A stretch of 64,000 bases of DNA. Source: ZC4RG42 sp003242425 (GTDB lineage: Bacteria > Pseudomonadota > Gammaproteobacteria > Burkholderiales > SG8-39). Below are positions 35,117-46,545 of this stretch, one piece after another. Made by a program: the position numbers and the translations under genes. Location of the stretch: NCBI GenBank assembly GCA_937907425.1, contig CALCIE010000025.1:83613-147612 (forward strand), in the 5' to 3' direction. The notes beneath the pieces were generated by a model. The model searched no databases and was not told where the DNA came from. It worked only from the letters and a program-made list of their open reading frames with translations. Within the stretch, counting starts at the first letter, position 1. Every line of letters starts with the position of its first letter.

Positions 35117-36850
35117 TCAGAGATCCATCGCGATACGGAAATAGAAACTCTTTTCGTTCGAGTTGAAGTTGCTCGGCATCCGGTCGGCAATCGAGTACGC
35201 GATCTGGATGGAGAACGGCCCCGTGTACAGATCGACGCCCGCGGTAAAGCCCGTCAGGGTTCCGCCCGGCGATTCGCCCCGCGCGTTGATATGGCCGACG
35301 TCATAGCCGAGGAACGGCCTGATCCGGCCGGGCGGCAAGCCCTCGCCCAGCACGGACAATTGCAAAGGCACACCGATTTCGTTGCGCCAGAACCAGCCGG
35401 TATCGCCCGCAATCGAGGATTTGCGATAGCCGCGCACCGTGAACGGACTGCCAATCGAGATCTGCTCCGTGCCGTGCAGCACGTCGGGCGAATACTGGCC
35501 GCTGAACATGCTCTGCCAGACCAGTTGCGTCTCGCCGGCCTGCATGGGCATGCTGAAGCTCAGCCCGTATGTGAAGCGCTCGAACTGCGCTTGCGGCGCG
35601 TCGGCGGGCCAGCCGTCCGGGTCTTCCAGGGCGCCGAAGGACTTCAGCCCGCGGCCGTAGCCGAGATCGAAGGACCAGAATGCGCCCAGGGCGTTGAGCG
35701 ACAGGTTCGCGCCGATATCAGCGATGGTGAGCCTTCTGCTGCCCGCCTCGATCAGCTCGTCGTTGATGTAGTTCTTGTTATCCTTCAGCGTGAGCCCCGC
35801 GGAGAGCGAGAACTTGGTGCGCTGATCGCGGTACATGTTGCGCTCGACGCGCAGCGCCTGGGTGCGCGAAGTGCCCGAGGTATCGAAGTCGAAAAACTGC
35901 CCGTGGACGATGCTCCGGTACTCGAAGTCGGTGGCGTTGAAGGAGAAAGTCCAGGGTCCGTAGGGCACCGCGTAGTACGCGGCGATCGCGCGCGACAGTT
36001 TGTCGCCGCCCGCGTCCGGGTTGATGCGCAGCGAAAGGTTCAGGTAGTCGTTGAGGCCGAGCGGGTCGTCCAACCCCAGCGTCAATGAAGTCTGGTGACG
36101 GCCCGTGGACTTCGAACCGGTGTTGTCGTTGGCGAGAGTGAGCCACCAGCGCTTGCCCGGCGAGTTGCTCACCTCGATGATCGAGGTGCCCGGCGCCGAG
36201 CCGGGCGCGATGTCGATAGTCGCGTTGTTGGAGCGCAGCCTGTTGATCTGATCGAGCCCTTGTTCGAACTCGCGCAGGTTGAACAGCTTGCCTTCCAGTC
36301 CGGGGAAGGCGGTGGCCAGGGAAACGCCCTCCCCTTTGAGCATGATCTTTTCGACGATCCCCTCCAGCACCAGAATGCGGAGGACACCGCTGCTCATGTC
36401 CTGCTCGGGGATATAGGCGCGCGTGGTGGTATAGCCGCGCGCGATGTAGTGATTGGTGATGTCCTGGAGCAGTTGATTGATTTCGGCCAGACCTACGCAC
36501 CGGCCGAGATAAGCGCGCAGCAGGTTTTGCCTGTCCGCGTCCGAAAGCGCCGTCGCGCCTTCGAGTTCGACGCGCTCGATATTGACGCAACGTTCCGATG
36601 GGGCGGCGGGTTTCTGCGGCGCTTTGGGCGTCAGGGTTTCGCCGCGCGGCGTGCGCATCCGCTCTTCGAGTTCGCGACGCCGGATCTGCTCGCGTTGCTG
36701 CTCTTCCTGGAGAATGCGCTGCGCTTCGCGTTGCGCCCGCTCGATATCCTGGGGAGCCTGCGCATAGGCGCGCGGACCGCCTACCATGGAAACAAATAAA
36801 AGCGCAGCCACGCAGTGGCTTACGCCCCCCCTTACGCGCCCGGTACTCAT
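35117..36850 (-). CDS. two-partner secretion outer-membrane transporter TpsB (FhaC/ShlB type)
   Basis: A 577-residue Omp85-superfamily transporter that would export the adjacent TpsA. A signal peptide (LLFVSMVGGPRAYAQ) is followed by a Gln/Arg/Glu-rich helix (residues ~32-70, like the FhaC plug helix), a POTRA region (CVNIERVELEGATALSDADR onward, with HYIARGYTTTRAYIP), and a 16-strand barrel. The conserved VRGY loop (FTVRGYRKSSIAGDTGWFWR) is present, and the protein ends with an aromatic-rich strand (FYFRIAMDL). The gap to tpsA is 32 bases. Confidence 0.93.
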   Translation of the reverse strand: MSTGRVRGGVSHCVAALLFVSMVGGPRAYAQAPQDIERAQREAQRILQEEQQREQIRRRELEERMRTPRGETLTPKAPQKPAAPSERCVNIERVELEGATALSDADRQNLLRAYLGRCVGLAEINQLLQDITNHYIARGYTTTRAYIPEQDMSSGVLRILVLEGIVEKIMLKGEGVSLATAFPGLEGKLFNLREFEQGLDQINRLRSNNATIDIAPGSAPGTSIIEVSNSPGKRWWLTLANDNTGSKSTGRHQTSLTLGLDDPLGLNDYLNLSLRINPDAGGDKLSRAIAAYYAVPYGPWTFSFNATDFEYRSIVHGQFFDFDTSGTSRTQALRVERNMYRDQRTKFSLSAGLTLKDNKNYINDELIEAGSRRLTIADIGANLSLNALGAFWSFDLGYGRGLKSFGALEDPDGWPADAPQAQFERFTYGLSFSMPMQAGETQLVWQSMFSGQYSPDVLHGTEQISIGSPFTVRGYRKSSIAGDTGWFWRNEIGVPLQLSVLGEGLPPGRIRPFLGYDVGHINARGESPGGTLTGFTAGVDLYTGPFSIQIAYSIADRMPSNFNSNEKSFYFRIAMDL

Positions 36851-36901
36851 CTGACTTTTCTTATTGTTCTTGCGGTGACCGCCCCTTTGATTGGGCGCGA
36901 T

Positions 36902-36907
36902 CTTATA
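36902..36907 (-). promoter_or_regulatory. possible -10 element of tpsBA
   Basis: The minus strand reads TATATAAG about 52-59 bases before the tpsB ATG, in an AT-rich stretch. No recognisable -35 hexamer is at the right distance, as expected if transcription needs an activator such as the adjacent LuxR-type protein. Confidence 0.35.
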
Positions 36908-36928
36908 TATGCCCCGGGCACGGAAAAA

Positions 36929-36944
36929 TACTGCTATTGCAGTA
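36929..36944 (-). terminator. hairpin with U-tract after the LuxR-type gene
   Basis: On the minus strand TACTGC-AATA-GCAGTA begins 10 bases after the regulator stop and runs directly into TTTTT. This is a short but plausible intrinsic terminator separating the regulator from tpsBA. The same perfect 6-bp dyad could instead be an operator for the regulator. Confidence 0.5.
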
Positions 36945-36954
36945 GTTTCGGAGC

Positions 36955-37569
36955 TTAGTCCGAACGGTATAGGCCGTGCCTGATCGCAAAGGCGGCGATA
37001 TGGGCGGCGTTACGCAATTCCAGCTTATGCATGAGATTCTGGCGGTGCTTGCGGACTGTCAGAACGCTGACACTCAACACGCCAGCAATCTGAGGATTCG
37101 TCAGTCCCTGAGCAATCAGCCGGATGATTTCCACCTCGCGGGGAGTAAGCGAGGGCACGATGGTCCGCGCTCGCCGGGTGTGCGACGGAACGGCGTGCGG
37201 CGCCCCCGGTTTCCCGGCCAACGCCTGCCGTACCGCCTGACGAAGCAGATGGACGCCATGGTCGCGCAACACATATGCGTCGACCGCTTGGTCGAGGCCG
37301 GGCACGTGCCCGAGCCTTCCGCGCGTCAGCCCCACGATCCCCAGACGCGGCAATCTGCGCCGGATCTGATGCAGCATTCTCGCTATCGAAGCGTCCACGT
37401 CATGCAGGTCGAGCACGAGCAGATCGGGAACGGTCGCGGCGGCCAGACTCGCGATCTTCTTCCCTACGGTCGTCTCCGCAATGACATGCGCGTTGAGCTC
37501 CTCCTCGAGCAGCAACCTGAGCCCTTCGCGCGTCACGGCATGGTCGTGAGCGAGAAGTATTCTGATCAT
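36955..37569 (-). CDS. orphan LuxR/NarL-type response regulator
   Basis: A 204-residue protein with an N-terminal receiver-like domain and a C-terminal LuxR helix-turn-helix (LTPREVEIIRLIAQGLTNPQ through VSVLTVRKHRQNLMHKL). The phosphorylatable Asp is kept (LLVLDLHDVD), but the first acidic pair reads HDH instead of DDH and the usual Lys of the last loop is Arg (YVLRDHG), so phosphorylation may be impaired. No histidine kinase gene is in the window. It lies 104 bases upstream of tpsB on the same strand and is the likely regulator of the exoprotein locus. Confidence 0.85.
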   Translation of the reverse strand: MIRILLAHDHAVTREGLRLLLEEELNAHVIAETTVGKKIASLAAATVPDLLVLDLHDVDASIARMLHQIRRRLPRLGIVGLTRGRLGHVPGLDQAVDAYVLRDHGVHLLRQAVRQALAGKPGAPHAVPSHTRRARTIVPSLTPREVEIIRLIAQGLTNPQIAGVLSVSVLTVRKHRQNLMHKLELRNAAHIAAFAIRHGLYRSD

Positions 37570-37807
37570 CCGGGAAAACGCTGGACGCCCGCCTCGTCGT
37601 CGTGATCGGTATGGCAATAAGGCCCGAATCCTACACCGGCCCGAAAAGGAATGCGCGGGACGACAACCGGCACAGGCAACGCGGACAACGGATTCGATAC
37701 CGTGATCTGATCGTGCCGATGGATGCATCGTCCATCGACCACCGTATGAAGCATCCGATCATGCACCGGGAAACGGCGCGCGATCGTACGCCCGATCCTG
37801 GAATCCG

Positions 37808-39736
37808 CTAACGCGCCTGCGTCAGGACCAGACGCCCCAGATCCATCCGCTTCGACAATGCGCGCGAGCCGTCGTAGGACAGATGTCCGCTGTCGCGATA
37901 GAGGAACACGCCGTTGAGTACGGATTCGCAGTGGCCTTCGTTGCACAGCACGTCGTCGAAACGCACGACCGGGATGCCGAGGGCTTCCACGCGCGCAAGA
38001 AACTCGTGAACCCGTCTTTGCCGCTCGGTCACGTGCGACAAGGCGATCCGGCAGTCCCGCCGGTCGCCCAGCAGCAGCTTCCCGCTGGCCGCTCGTTCCA
38101 GACACGATCCGACGTCGAATCCGGGCGCCGGGGGCGGACCGACGATCACCACCCGTTTGCCGTAGGCGCGCAAAGCCTCCACCGTTTCGCGGAGCGACGC
38201 GACGGCGGTCTCGACGCTAGGCGCCTGCTCGACGAGCTCGCCGTCCTGCAGGCTCAGGACGCGCGAGCGCCGCGCCGTCCGCTCGCCCACGTACGGGGCA
38301 AGCGAACCAGACATGACCACCACTTCGATGGAAGGTGTGGCCTTGAGATATTCCACCACGGCAACGTTGAACGCGAGGCAGCCCGTCGCGCGATCGTAGT
38401 TCGCATTCTTGCGGTCCACGACAACCAGGTTGAGGAACGGCGCGCACAGGCTTCTCGCCGCCTGCAATATGCCCGCATCGCTCGTGGCGGCGAGTCCGGG
38501 TATGAGGTGCATCGCATAGGAATCGCCCCAGACGAGGATCCTTGGCGCCTCGGCGTTGCGGCACTCCGGTTTGGGTACGAACCCCTCACGATAGGAACAC
38601 CCCTCGAACCCGCGGTTGGCCCTGCGCACGTATCCGTAATCCACGCCGCCCAGTGCATGCAGCCACACACTGCTGTAGCCGAGCGCCACGAGTCCGATCG
38701 AGGCACCGACGGCCGCCCGGAACGCCGCCCGTGACGGCTGCGAGGGCATGCGCCTCACCGGCGTTTCGACATACCGATAGAGCAACCACCCGAGCACAGC
38801 GCCGACGGCCAGTGCGGCAACGCGTGCGCCGACCGGCGCCACGCCCACATAGGCGTTGTTGACGAACGCGAGCAACGGCCAATGCGCCAGGTAGAGCGAA
38901 TACGAGCAGTCGCCGATTTTCGCGAACAGGCGGCTGATGTGCGCGCGTTCCCAAACAGGGTGCCGACGCAGCAGGACGACCAGGGTTGCGCAGCAGACCG
39001 CCAGCGCATCCGTGCCCGGGTGCACCGAACCGAGAGGAAAGAGCGGCACCACCAGCAAGGCTGCGGCGGCCGGCCAATGCAAGGCCTTCAAGCCCCGCTG
39101 CATCCACGGTGCGTCGAAAGATGCGAGCGCGCCGATCGAACCGACGGCCAGCTCCCAGGCCCGGAAAGGCGTGAGGAAGAACGCGTAGTCCGGATCGGTC
39201 GCGGCCATGAGCACGCATGCGCCGAAACTGAGCACCGCGATCGTCACCGCGCCACGCAGCCAGTAACGCGGGGGCAGGAACACCATCGCGGCCGGAAGCA
39301 GCAGGTAATACTGCTCCTCGATCGCCAACGACCAGACGTGCAGCAGAGGTTTGAACGCCGCCTCGCCGTCGAAGTATCCCGATTGACCGAGCAGCACGAA
39401 GTTGCCGGTGAAGCTGACCGCCCCGAGCAGTTGCTTGGCGAAATTCTTCAGTTCCGCGGTGTCGAGAACCAGCGGCGCGAGCACGGCGGTGGCAAGGAAG
39501 GTGACGTAGGCGGCGGGAAGCAGACGTTTGGCGCGCCGGAAATAGAACTGGGAGAAGCTGAAGCTGCCGTCCTCGATCGCACGCTTCACAATCCCGGTGA
39601 TGAGATAGCCGGAGATCACGAAGAAAATGTCCACGCCCAGGTAACCGGCCTCGAACGGGCCGATCTCGGCGTGGTGCAACATCACCAGCAATACCGCCAA
39701 GCCGCGCAGGGCTTGGATATCCGTCCGGAATTTCAC
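37808..39736 (-). CDS. OafA/YrhL-type O-acyltransferase with C-terminal SGNH domain
   Basis: A 642-residue membrane protein. The N-terminal half is an acyltransferase-3 domain (FRTDIQALRGLAVLLVMLHH, then GYLGVDIFFVISGYLIT) with about ten membrane segments. The C-terminal half is a periplasmic SGNH hydrolase-like domain (ILVWGDSYAMHLIPGL, later DSGHLSYDGS). Fused proteins of this type acetylate O-antigen, exopolysaccharide or peptidoglycan sugars. It lies upstream of the LuxR gene on the same strand with a 238-base gap in which I see no gene. Confidence 0.92.
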   Translation of the reverse strand: MKFRTDIQALRGLAVLLVMLHHAEIGPFEAGYLGVDIFFVISGYLITGIVKRAIEDGSFSFSQFYFRRAKRLLPAAYVTFLATAVLAPLVLDTAELKNFAKQLLGAVSFTGNFVLLGQSGYFDGEAAFKPLLHVWSLAIEEQYYLLLPAAMVFLPPRYWLRGAVTIAVLSFGACVLMAATDPDYAFFLTPFRAWELAVGSIGALASFDAPWMQRGLKALHWPAAAALLVVPLFPLGSVHPGTDALAVCCATLVVLLRRHPVWERAHISRLFAKIGDCSYSLYLAHWPLLAFVNNAYVGVAPVGARVAALAVGAVLGWLLYRYVETPVRRMPSQPSRAAFRAAVGASIGLVALGYSSVWLHALGGVDYGYVRRANRGFEGCSYREGFVPKPECRNAEAPRILVWGDSYAMHLIPGLAATSDAGILQAARSLCAPFLNLVVVDRKNANYDRATGCLAFNVAVVEYLKATPSIEVVVMSGSLAPYVGERTARRSRVLSLQDGELVEQAPSVETAVASLRETVEALRAYGKRVVIVGPPPAPGFDVGSCLERAASGKLLLGDRRDCRIALSHVTERQRRVHEFLARVEALGIPVVRFDDVLCNEGHCESVLNGVFLYRDSGHLSYDGSRALSKRMDLGRLVLTQAR

Positions 39737-40345
39737 GTGCGAGAAGGAATGTGAACCCGAAAGCCTCGAACGACGGCGCTGCTGCCGCCCGCCCGTCCCC
39801 GTACAAGCCGGGCGAATGCTACCTCACGATTCGCCGGACCGTCCGGATTTGTGCACCTCCGCGCAACGAACCGGCGGCCGCACGACGGATACAGTCCGTT
39901 TCCCTCAGGCGGCATGCGCCAGCTGCTCGTCGGGCTCCCCCGCGCTTTCCGCTTCCTCGACCGGCAAGGCGATATGGTCGCAGCACTTGTGCAGCAGTCG
40001 TTGAGATCCGTCGTATCGATGCAGGCGGCACCGTTCGCGCAGGTCCGCGACAATGGCGATCGAGCCCGGACAGAGCGATGGGCTCGACGTACCGAAGAAG
40101 CGACGGGATCCACCTGCCGGCCGATACGATGAAGCGCTGAAGATCAGACCGGAGGATGGCGCGCTACGCGCGGATTATGGAGAACTCCGGATGCCCACCT
40201 ACAGAAGCCCTCGGTTGCGAGCGCCATTGCGGCGGGAACGGGGTTCTCTAGCGCAACTCAAGCCAAGGTTGCCGGCCTGGACAACGAGGGGAAAACAATG
40301 AGGCCGAAGCGGGCTTCGGCCTCATCGTCCGGTCAATGCGCAGAC
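39737..40345. other. gene-poor region between acyltransferase and ssb
   Basis: These 609 bases hold no gene I can support. A minus-strand frame ending at TGA 39905-39907 reads protein-like for its last ~55 codons (IAIVADLRERCRLHRYDG, then DHIALPVEEAESAGEPDEQ) with typical high-GC codon use, but no in-frame start was found upstream, so it may be the remnant of a lost gene. The ssb terminator is at 40300-40323. Confidence 0.5.
40292..40323 (-). terminator. Rho-independent terminator of ssb
   Basis: GAGGCCGAAG (40300-40309) pairs with CTTCGGCCTC (40314-40323) around a 4-base loop. Reading the minus strand, the stem is followed by TTGTTTTCC. It is 23 bases past the ssb stop and oriented for it. 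Confidence 0.8.
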
Positions 40346-40789
40346 TCAGAACGGAATGTCGTCGTCCATGTCCTCGAAGCCGCCGCCGGCCGGCGCTTTC
40401 TTCTCCGGCGCGCTGCGCGGTTCTTCGAAGTCGCGCGACATGTCGCCGCCGCCCTGGCGGCTGCCGAGGAGCTGCATGTTGTCGGCGATGATTTCGGTGG
40501 TGTAACGGTCCTGACCGTTCTGATCCTGCCACTTGCGGGTACGCAGCCGTCCCTCGATATAGACCGGCGAGCCTTTCTTGAGATACTGGCCGGCGACTTC
40601 CGCCAGGCGGCCGAAGAACGAGACCCGGTGCCATTCGGTCTGTTCCTTGAGCTCGCCCGTTTGCTTGTCGCGCCAGCGCTCGGTGGTGGCAAGCCGGATA
40701 CTGGTGATGGCGTCACCGCTGGGCATGTAGCGGGTTTCCGGATCGGCGCCGAGGTTGCCGACCAGAATCACTTTGTTCACTGAGGCCAT
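40346..40789 (-). CDS. ssb: single-stranded DNA-binding protein
   Basis: A 147-residue SSB with an N-terminal OB fold (MASVNKVILVGNLGADPETR, WHRVSFFGRLAEVAGQYLKKG, VYIEGRLRTRKWQDQ) and a short linker ending in the conserved acidic tip DMDDDIPF that recruits replication and repair partners. It is separated from uvrA by one MFS gene rather than directly divergent as in E. coli; no LexA-type CTGT-N8-ACAG box was found upstream. Confidence 0.97.
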   Translation of the reverse strand: MASVNKVILVGNLGADPETRYMPSGDAITSIRLATTERWRDKQTGELKEQTEWHRVSFFGRLAEVAGQYLKKGSPVYIEGRLRTRKWQDQNGQDRYTTEIIADNMQLLGSRQGGGDMSRDFEEPRSAPEKKAPAGGGFEDMDDDIPF

Positions 40790-40853
40790 TGTCCGTTCCT
40801 TCCTCCAAAATAGCGGAATCCAGCATGACGCCGGTCGCGCGCCGTGCCGCGCA

Positions 40854-42104
40854 CTATAGCTCCACTTCGCGGGGGGCGATATGGGTTTGTGTCCTTTCGC
40901 CGCTGCGGCGCGGCGGCGGAACGTGCATCCCCGCGGCGAACACGAGCCAGCCTACCATGATCAGCACGCCGGCCAGAAAAACGGCGTCGTTACCGTGATG
41001 TTTCGCGACCCACCCGCCCAGTGCGCCGCCGAAGAACAGACCCAGCGACTGCGTGGTGTTGTAGACGCCGAGCGCGGTGCCTTTCGCCGCCGCCGGCGCC
41101 ACCCGCGACACGAGCGAGGGCAGGCTCGCTTCCAGAATATTGAAGCCGACGAAAAACACCAGCAAGAGCGCCACCTGCGCCGCCAGACCACGCGCGCCCA
41201 GGAAATAACCCAGCTGCACGAACAGCACGAGACCGATGGCGCCCAGGAACACCCGCTTCGCCCGGCCGTGCCGTTCCGAAACCAGGATCGCCGGCACCAT
41301 CAACAGGAACGAAGCCAGCACGACCGGCAGATAGACCATCCAGTGATCCGTGACCGGCAGTCCGGCGCCGTCCACCAGCAGCCCGGGCACCACCACGAAC
41401 ATCGCCATCTGCACCGTGTGCAGCGCGAAGATCCCGACGTTCAGGCGCACGAGCTCGATGTCGCCGAGCACGCGTCTCAACATGCCGGCCTGCACCTCCG
41501 GCCCTGCCGCATGTTGCACCGGTTCGGGCGGCACGACCTTGTAGAGCACGTAGACCGCGGCGAGCGACAGGAATCCGGTCAGCGCGAAAATCCCCGCCAT
41601 GCCGACGTAGCGGTATAGCGTGGGCGCGCCGACCAGCGACAGGGCGAACATCAGGCCGATGGAACTGCCGATCACGGCCATGGTCTTGGTCCGGTGTTCC
41701 TCGCGCGTCAGGTCCGCGGCGAGAGCCATGACCGCCGCGGAGATGGCCCCCGCGCCTTGCAGGCAGCGCCCGACGATGGTCCACCAGATGTCGGTCGCAA
41801 GGGCCGCCACGAAGCTGCCGGCGGCGAACAGCAGCAGGCCGATCAGGATCACCCGCTTGCGGCCGAAGCGGTCGGCTGCCATGCCGTAGGGAATCTGCAG
41901 CAGGCCCTGGGTCAGGCCGTAAATGCCGAGCGCCACGCCCACCAGCGTCAGGTCTTCGCCCCCTCGCAGCTGCGGAGCGTGCACCGCGAACACCGGCAGG
42001 ATGAGGAACAGCCCCAGCATGCGCAGGGCGAACAGCGATCCCAGCGAAAGTGCGGCGCGAATCTCCTCGCGCGACATGCGCGTCGCGGAAGCGGCAGACG
42101 ACAT
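40854..42104 (-). CDS. MFS transporter (YajR-like)
   Basis: A 416-residue major facilitator with twelve hydrophobic segments. The signature loop between helices 2 and 3 (GMAADRFGRKRVILIGL) is present, and the antiporter-like motif is in helix 5 (SSIGLMFALSLVGAPTLYRYVG). The C-terminus ends in a basic tail without the YAM domain of E. coli YajR. An MFS gene between ssb and uvrA is common in betaproteobacteria. Substrate unknown; drug efflux is a guess from the subfamily. Confidence 0.88.
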   Translation of the reverse strand: MSSAASATRMSREEIRAALSLGSLFALRMLGLFLILPVFAVHAPQLRGGEDLTLVGVALGIYGLTQGLLQIPYGMAADRFGRKRVILIGLLLFAAGSFVAALATDIWWTIVGRCLQGAGAISAAVMALAADLTREEHRTKTMAVIGSSIGLMFALSLVGAPTLYRYVGMAGIFALTGFLSLAAVYVLYKVVPPEPVQHAAGPEVQAGMLRRVLGDIELVRLNVGIFALHTVQMAMFVVVPGLLVDGAGLPVTDHWMVYLPVVLASFLLMVPAILVSERHGRAKRVFLGAIGLVLFVQLGYFLGARGLAAQVALLLVFFVGFNILEASLPSLVSRVAPAAAKGTALGVYNTTQSLGLFFGGALGGWVAKHHGNDAVFLAGVLIMVGWLVFAAGMHVPPPRRSGERTQTHIAPREVEL

Positions 42105-42159
42105 CGGGGTGGCACTGAATCAGGCGAGTTGCGTATAGTAGCAGGTTTGCTTTTTGTTT

Positions 42160-42182
42160 CCGGCATGTCTGCCGCATGCCGG
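42160..42182. repeat. 8-bp inverted repeat in the uvrA leader
   Basis: CCGGCATG (42160-42167) is repeated inverted as CATGCCGG (42175-42182) around a 7-base loop, ending 17 bases before the likely uvrA ATG. An alternative upstream ATG (42176) is inside the second arm. On the plus strand a T5 run precedes, and none follows. Confidence 0.5.
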
Positions 42183-42199
42183 TCACCGCAGCAAGGCTG

Positions 42200-45043
<2,844 letters not shown>

Positions 45044-45049
45044 ACGCGA

Positions 45050-45523
45050 TCAGCGCCCGCGCGCCTGTTCGCCGCGCAAGCTCATCACCGCGCTGGTGAC
45101 GCTCGCGGCCAGCTTGCCGTCGCCGCGCAGGATCTCGCAGCGGTAATGGCTGAGGTTGCGGCCCAGATGGATCGCCTTCGCCTGCGCACGCAGCGTGGTC
45201 CTGAACACCGGACGGAAGAAACGGATGTGCAGCTCGATGCTGGCGAAGGACTCACCCGCCTCGACCACGGTGGAATGGGCCGTGCCGATGGCGGCGTCCG
45301 CCAGTTCGCACAGCAGGCCGCCGTGCACCGTACCCTGCTGATTGCCGTGCAGCGCCGGATCTGCATCGATCTCCACCGTGGCGGACGCCTTGTCCACTTC
45401 GCAGATCCGGATGCCGAGCAGCCGTGAAATGGCCGTCGGATAACGCATGTGCGTGACCGCGTCCGCAGGCAACGCATCGGCCAACTGCAGCTTCAGGTAA
45501 TCGAGCACCGGCAAAAACACCAT
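45050..45523 (-). CDS. PaaI-family thioesterase
   Basis: A 157-residue hotdog-fold protein convergent with uvrA (6-base gap). The segment GNQQGTVHGGLLCELADAAIG carries the HGG turn and catalytic-region Asp/Glu of PaaI-like acyl-CoA thioesterases, and SIELHIRFFRPVFRTTLRAQ is the following strand pair. It is divergent from the LysR-type gene, with a 95-base shared control region. Confidence 0.85.
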   Translation of the reverse strand: MVFLPVLDYLKLQLADALPADAVTHMRYPTAISRLLGIRICEVDKASATVEIDADPALHGNQQGTVHGGLLCELADAAIGTAHSTVVEAGESFASIELHIRFFRPVFRTTLRAQAKAIHLGRNLSHYRCEILRGDGKLAASVTSAVMSLRGEQARGR

Positions 45524-45571
45524 GAGACCTCCTCGGGATCGAAACGGTGCGTACCATAGCGAACGCCGGTC

Positions 45572-45591
45572 AATAAGAATAATTGTTTATT
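45572..45591. promoter_or_regulatory. possible LysR-type operator
   Basis: AATAA...TTATT (45572-45576 and 45587-45591), an interrupted dyad in an AT-rich stretch between the divergent thioesterase and LysR genes. It is about 30 bases upstream of the LysR start, where autoregulatory T-N11-A type sites usually lie. Confidence 0.35.
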
Positions 45592-45618
45592 ATCCGAGTC
45601 CGATATAAATACCTGTTT

Positions 45619-46545
45619 ATGAAACTCCAGCATCTCAAAGTCTTCGTCGCCATCGTCCAGTACGGCGGCGTCATCAAGGCGGCCGAGCAGTTGCACGTCA
45701 CGCAGCCAGCCTTGTCCGCCAGCCTCAAGGCGCTGGAGGACGATCTGGGCGTGAAGCTCTTCCTGCGCTCGCGCGGCAACCGGGGAATGCGCCTGACGCC
45801 GGAAGGACAGCGTTTCCACGCACGCGCGTTGGCCATCCTGCGCGAGTGCGAAATCACGCGCGCGGAGTTGCGCAGCGAAACGCGTCCGCCCGAACGCCTG
45901 CGACTGGGGCTGCTCGATACCCTGCTCGCGGCCTGGGTGGAAGACTTCCTTTCCGCGCTTCGCGATGCGCTGACTTCACACTCGATCGTGCTATGGGAAG
46001 GTTCGGCGGAACGCATCGCGGCCTGGCTGGAACAGGGGCGGCTCGATTGCGCGGTGACGACGATCGCGGAGAAGAGCGCCGGGACGCATCCCTTGTGGCG
46101 AGAACCGTTCGTGGCGGTCTTCCCGCCGCATCATCCGTGGGCGGGCCGTTCGCGCCGCACAGTGAGCTTGCGCGAGCTCGCGCAGACGCCGTTCGTGTTC
46201 CGTTCGAACTGCGAACTGAGCCCGGTCGGCGAAGCGCAATTGCGCGCCGCGGGCGTCCGCCTCGATGTCGCGGTCCGCGCCGCCGGAGAAAAACTGGCGT
46301 TCGCGGCGGTGAAGAACGGCTACGGGGTCACGCTGGCGCCGCGCACGATGGTGCCCGCGGAACTGGCAAGCGCGGCCGTCAGCGGGCTCTCGCTGTCGCG
46401 TACCATCGGTTTGCAGTGGCATGCCGGTTTCGACCCTGCGCTCGCCGCCGCGCTGCGCAAGATCGCCGTCCGGGCCGGACAAGTACAGCGCGGACGAGCG
46501 GCCGCCAAGCGATCCACGCGGTCCGGCGCGGCCGGGTCGCGATGA
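45619..46545 (+). CDS. LysR-family transcriptional regulator
   Basis: A 308-residue LTTR with the N-terminal winged helix-turn-helix (MKLQHLKVFVAIVQYGGVIK through AEQLHVTQPALSASLKALE) and a substrate-binding-like domain. The start at 45619 aligns with family starts; a longer in-frame ATG would add 12 residues of AT-rich leader. It is divergent from the thioesterase gene, its likely target, and its stop overlaps the following acetyltransferase frame. Confidence 0.92.
   Translation: MKLQHLKVFVAIVQYGGVIKAAEQLHVTQPALSASLKALEDDLGVKLFLRSRGNRGMRLTPEGQRFHARALAILRECEITRAELRSETRPPERLRLGLLDTLLAAWVEDFLSALRDALTSHSIVLWEGSAERIAAWLEQGRLDCAVTTIAEKSAGTHPLWREPFVAVFPPHHPWAGRSRRTVSLRELAQTPFVFRSNCELSPVGEAQLRAAGVRLDVAVRAAGEKLAFAAVKNGYGVTLAPRTMVPAELASAAVSGLSLSRTIGLQWHAGFDPALAAALRKIAVRAGQVQRGRAAAKRSTRSGAAGSR

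Noticed and set aside
37570..37807. Short frames between the regulator and the acyltransferase
   Set aside because: Frames on both strands are extensions of neighbouring shadows without start signals or domain features.
42105..42199. LexA (SOS) box controlling uvrA or the MFS gene
   Set aside because: No CTGT-N8-ACAG-like sequence is in the gap; only the unrelated hairpin was found.
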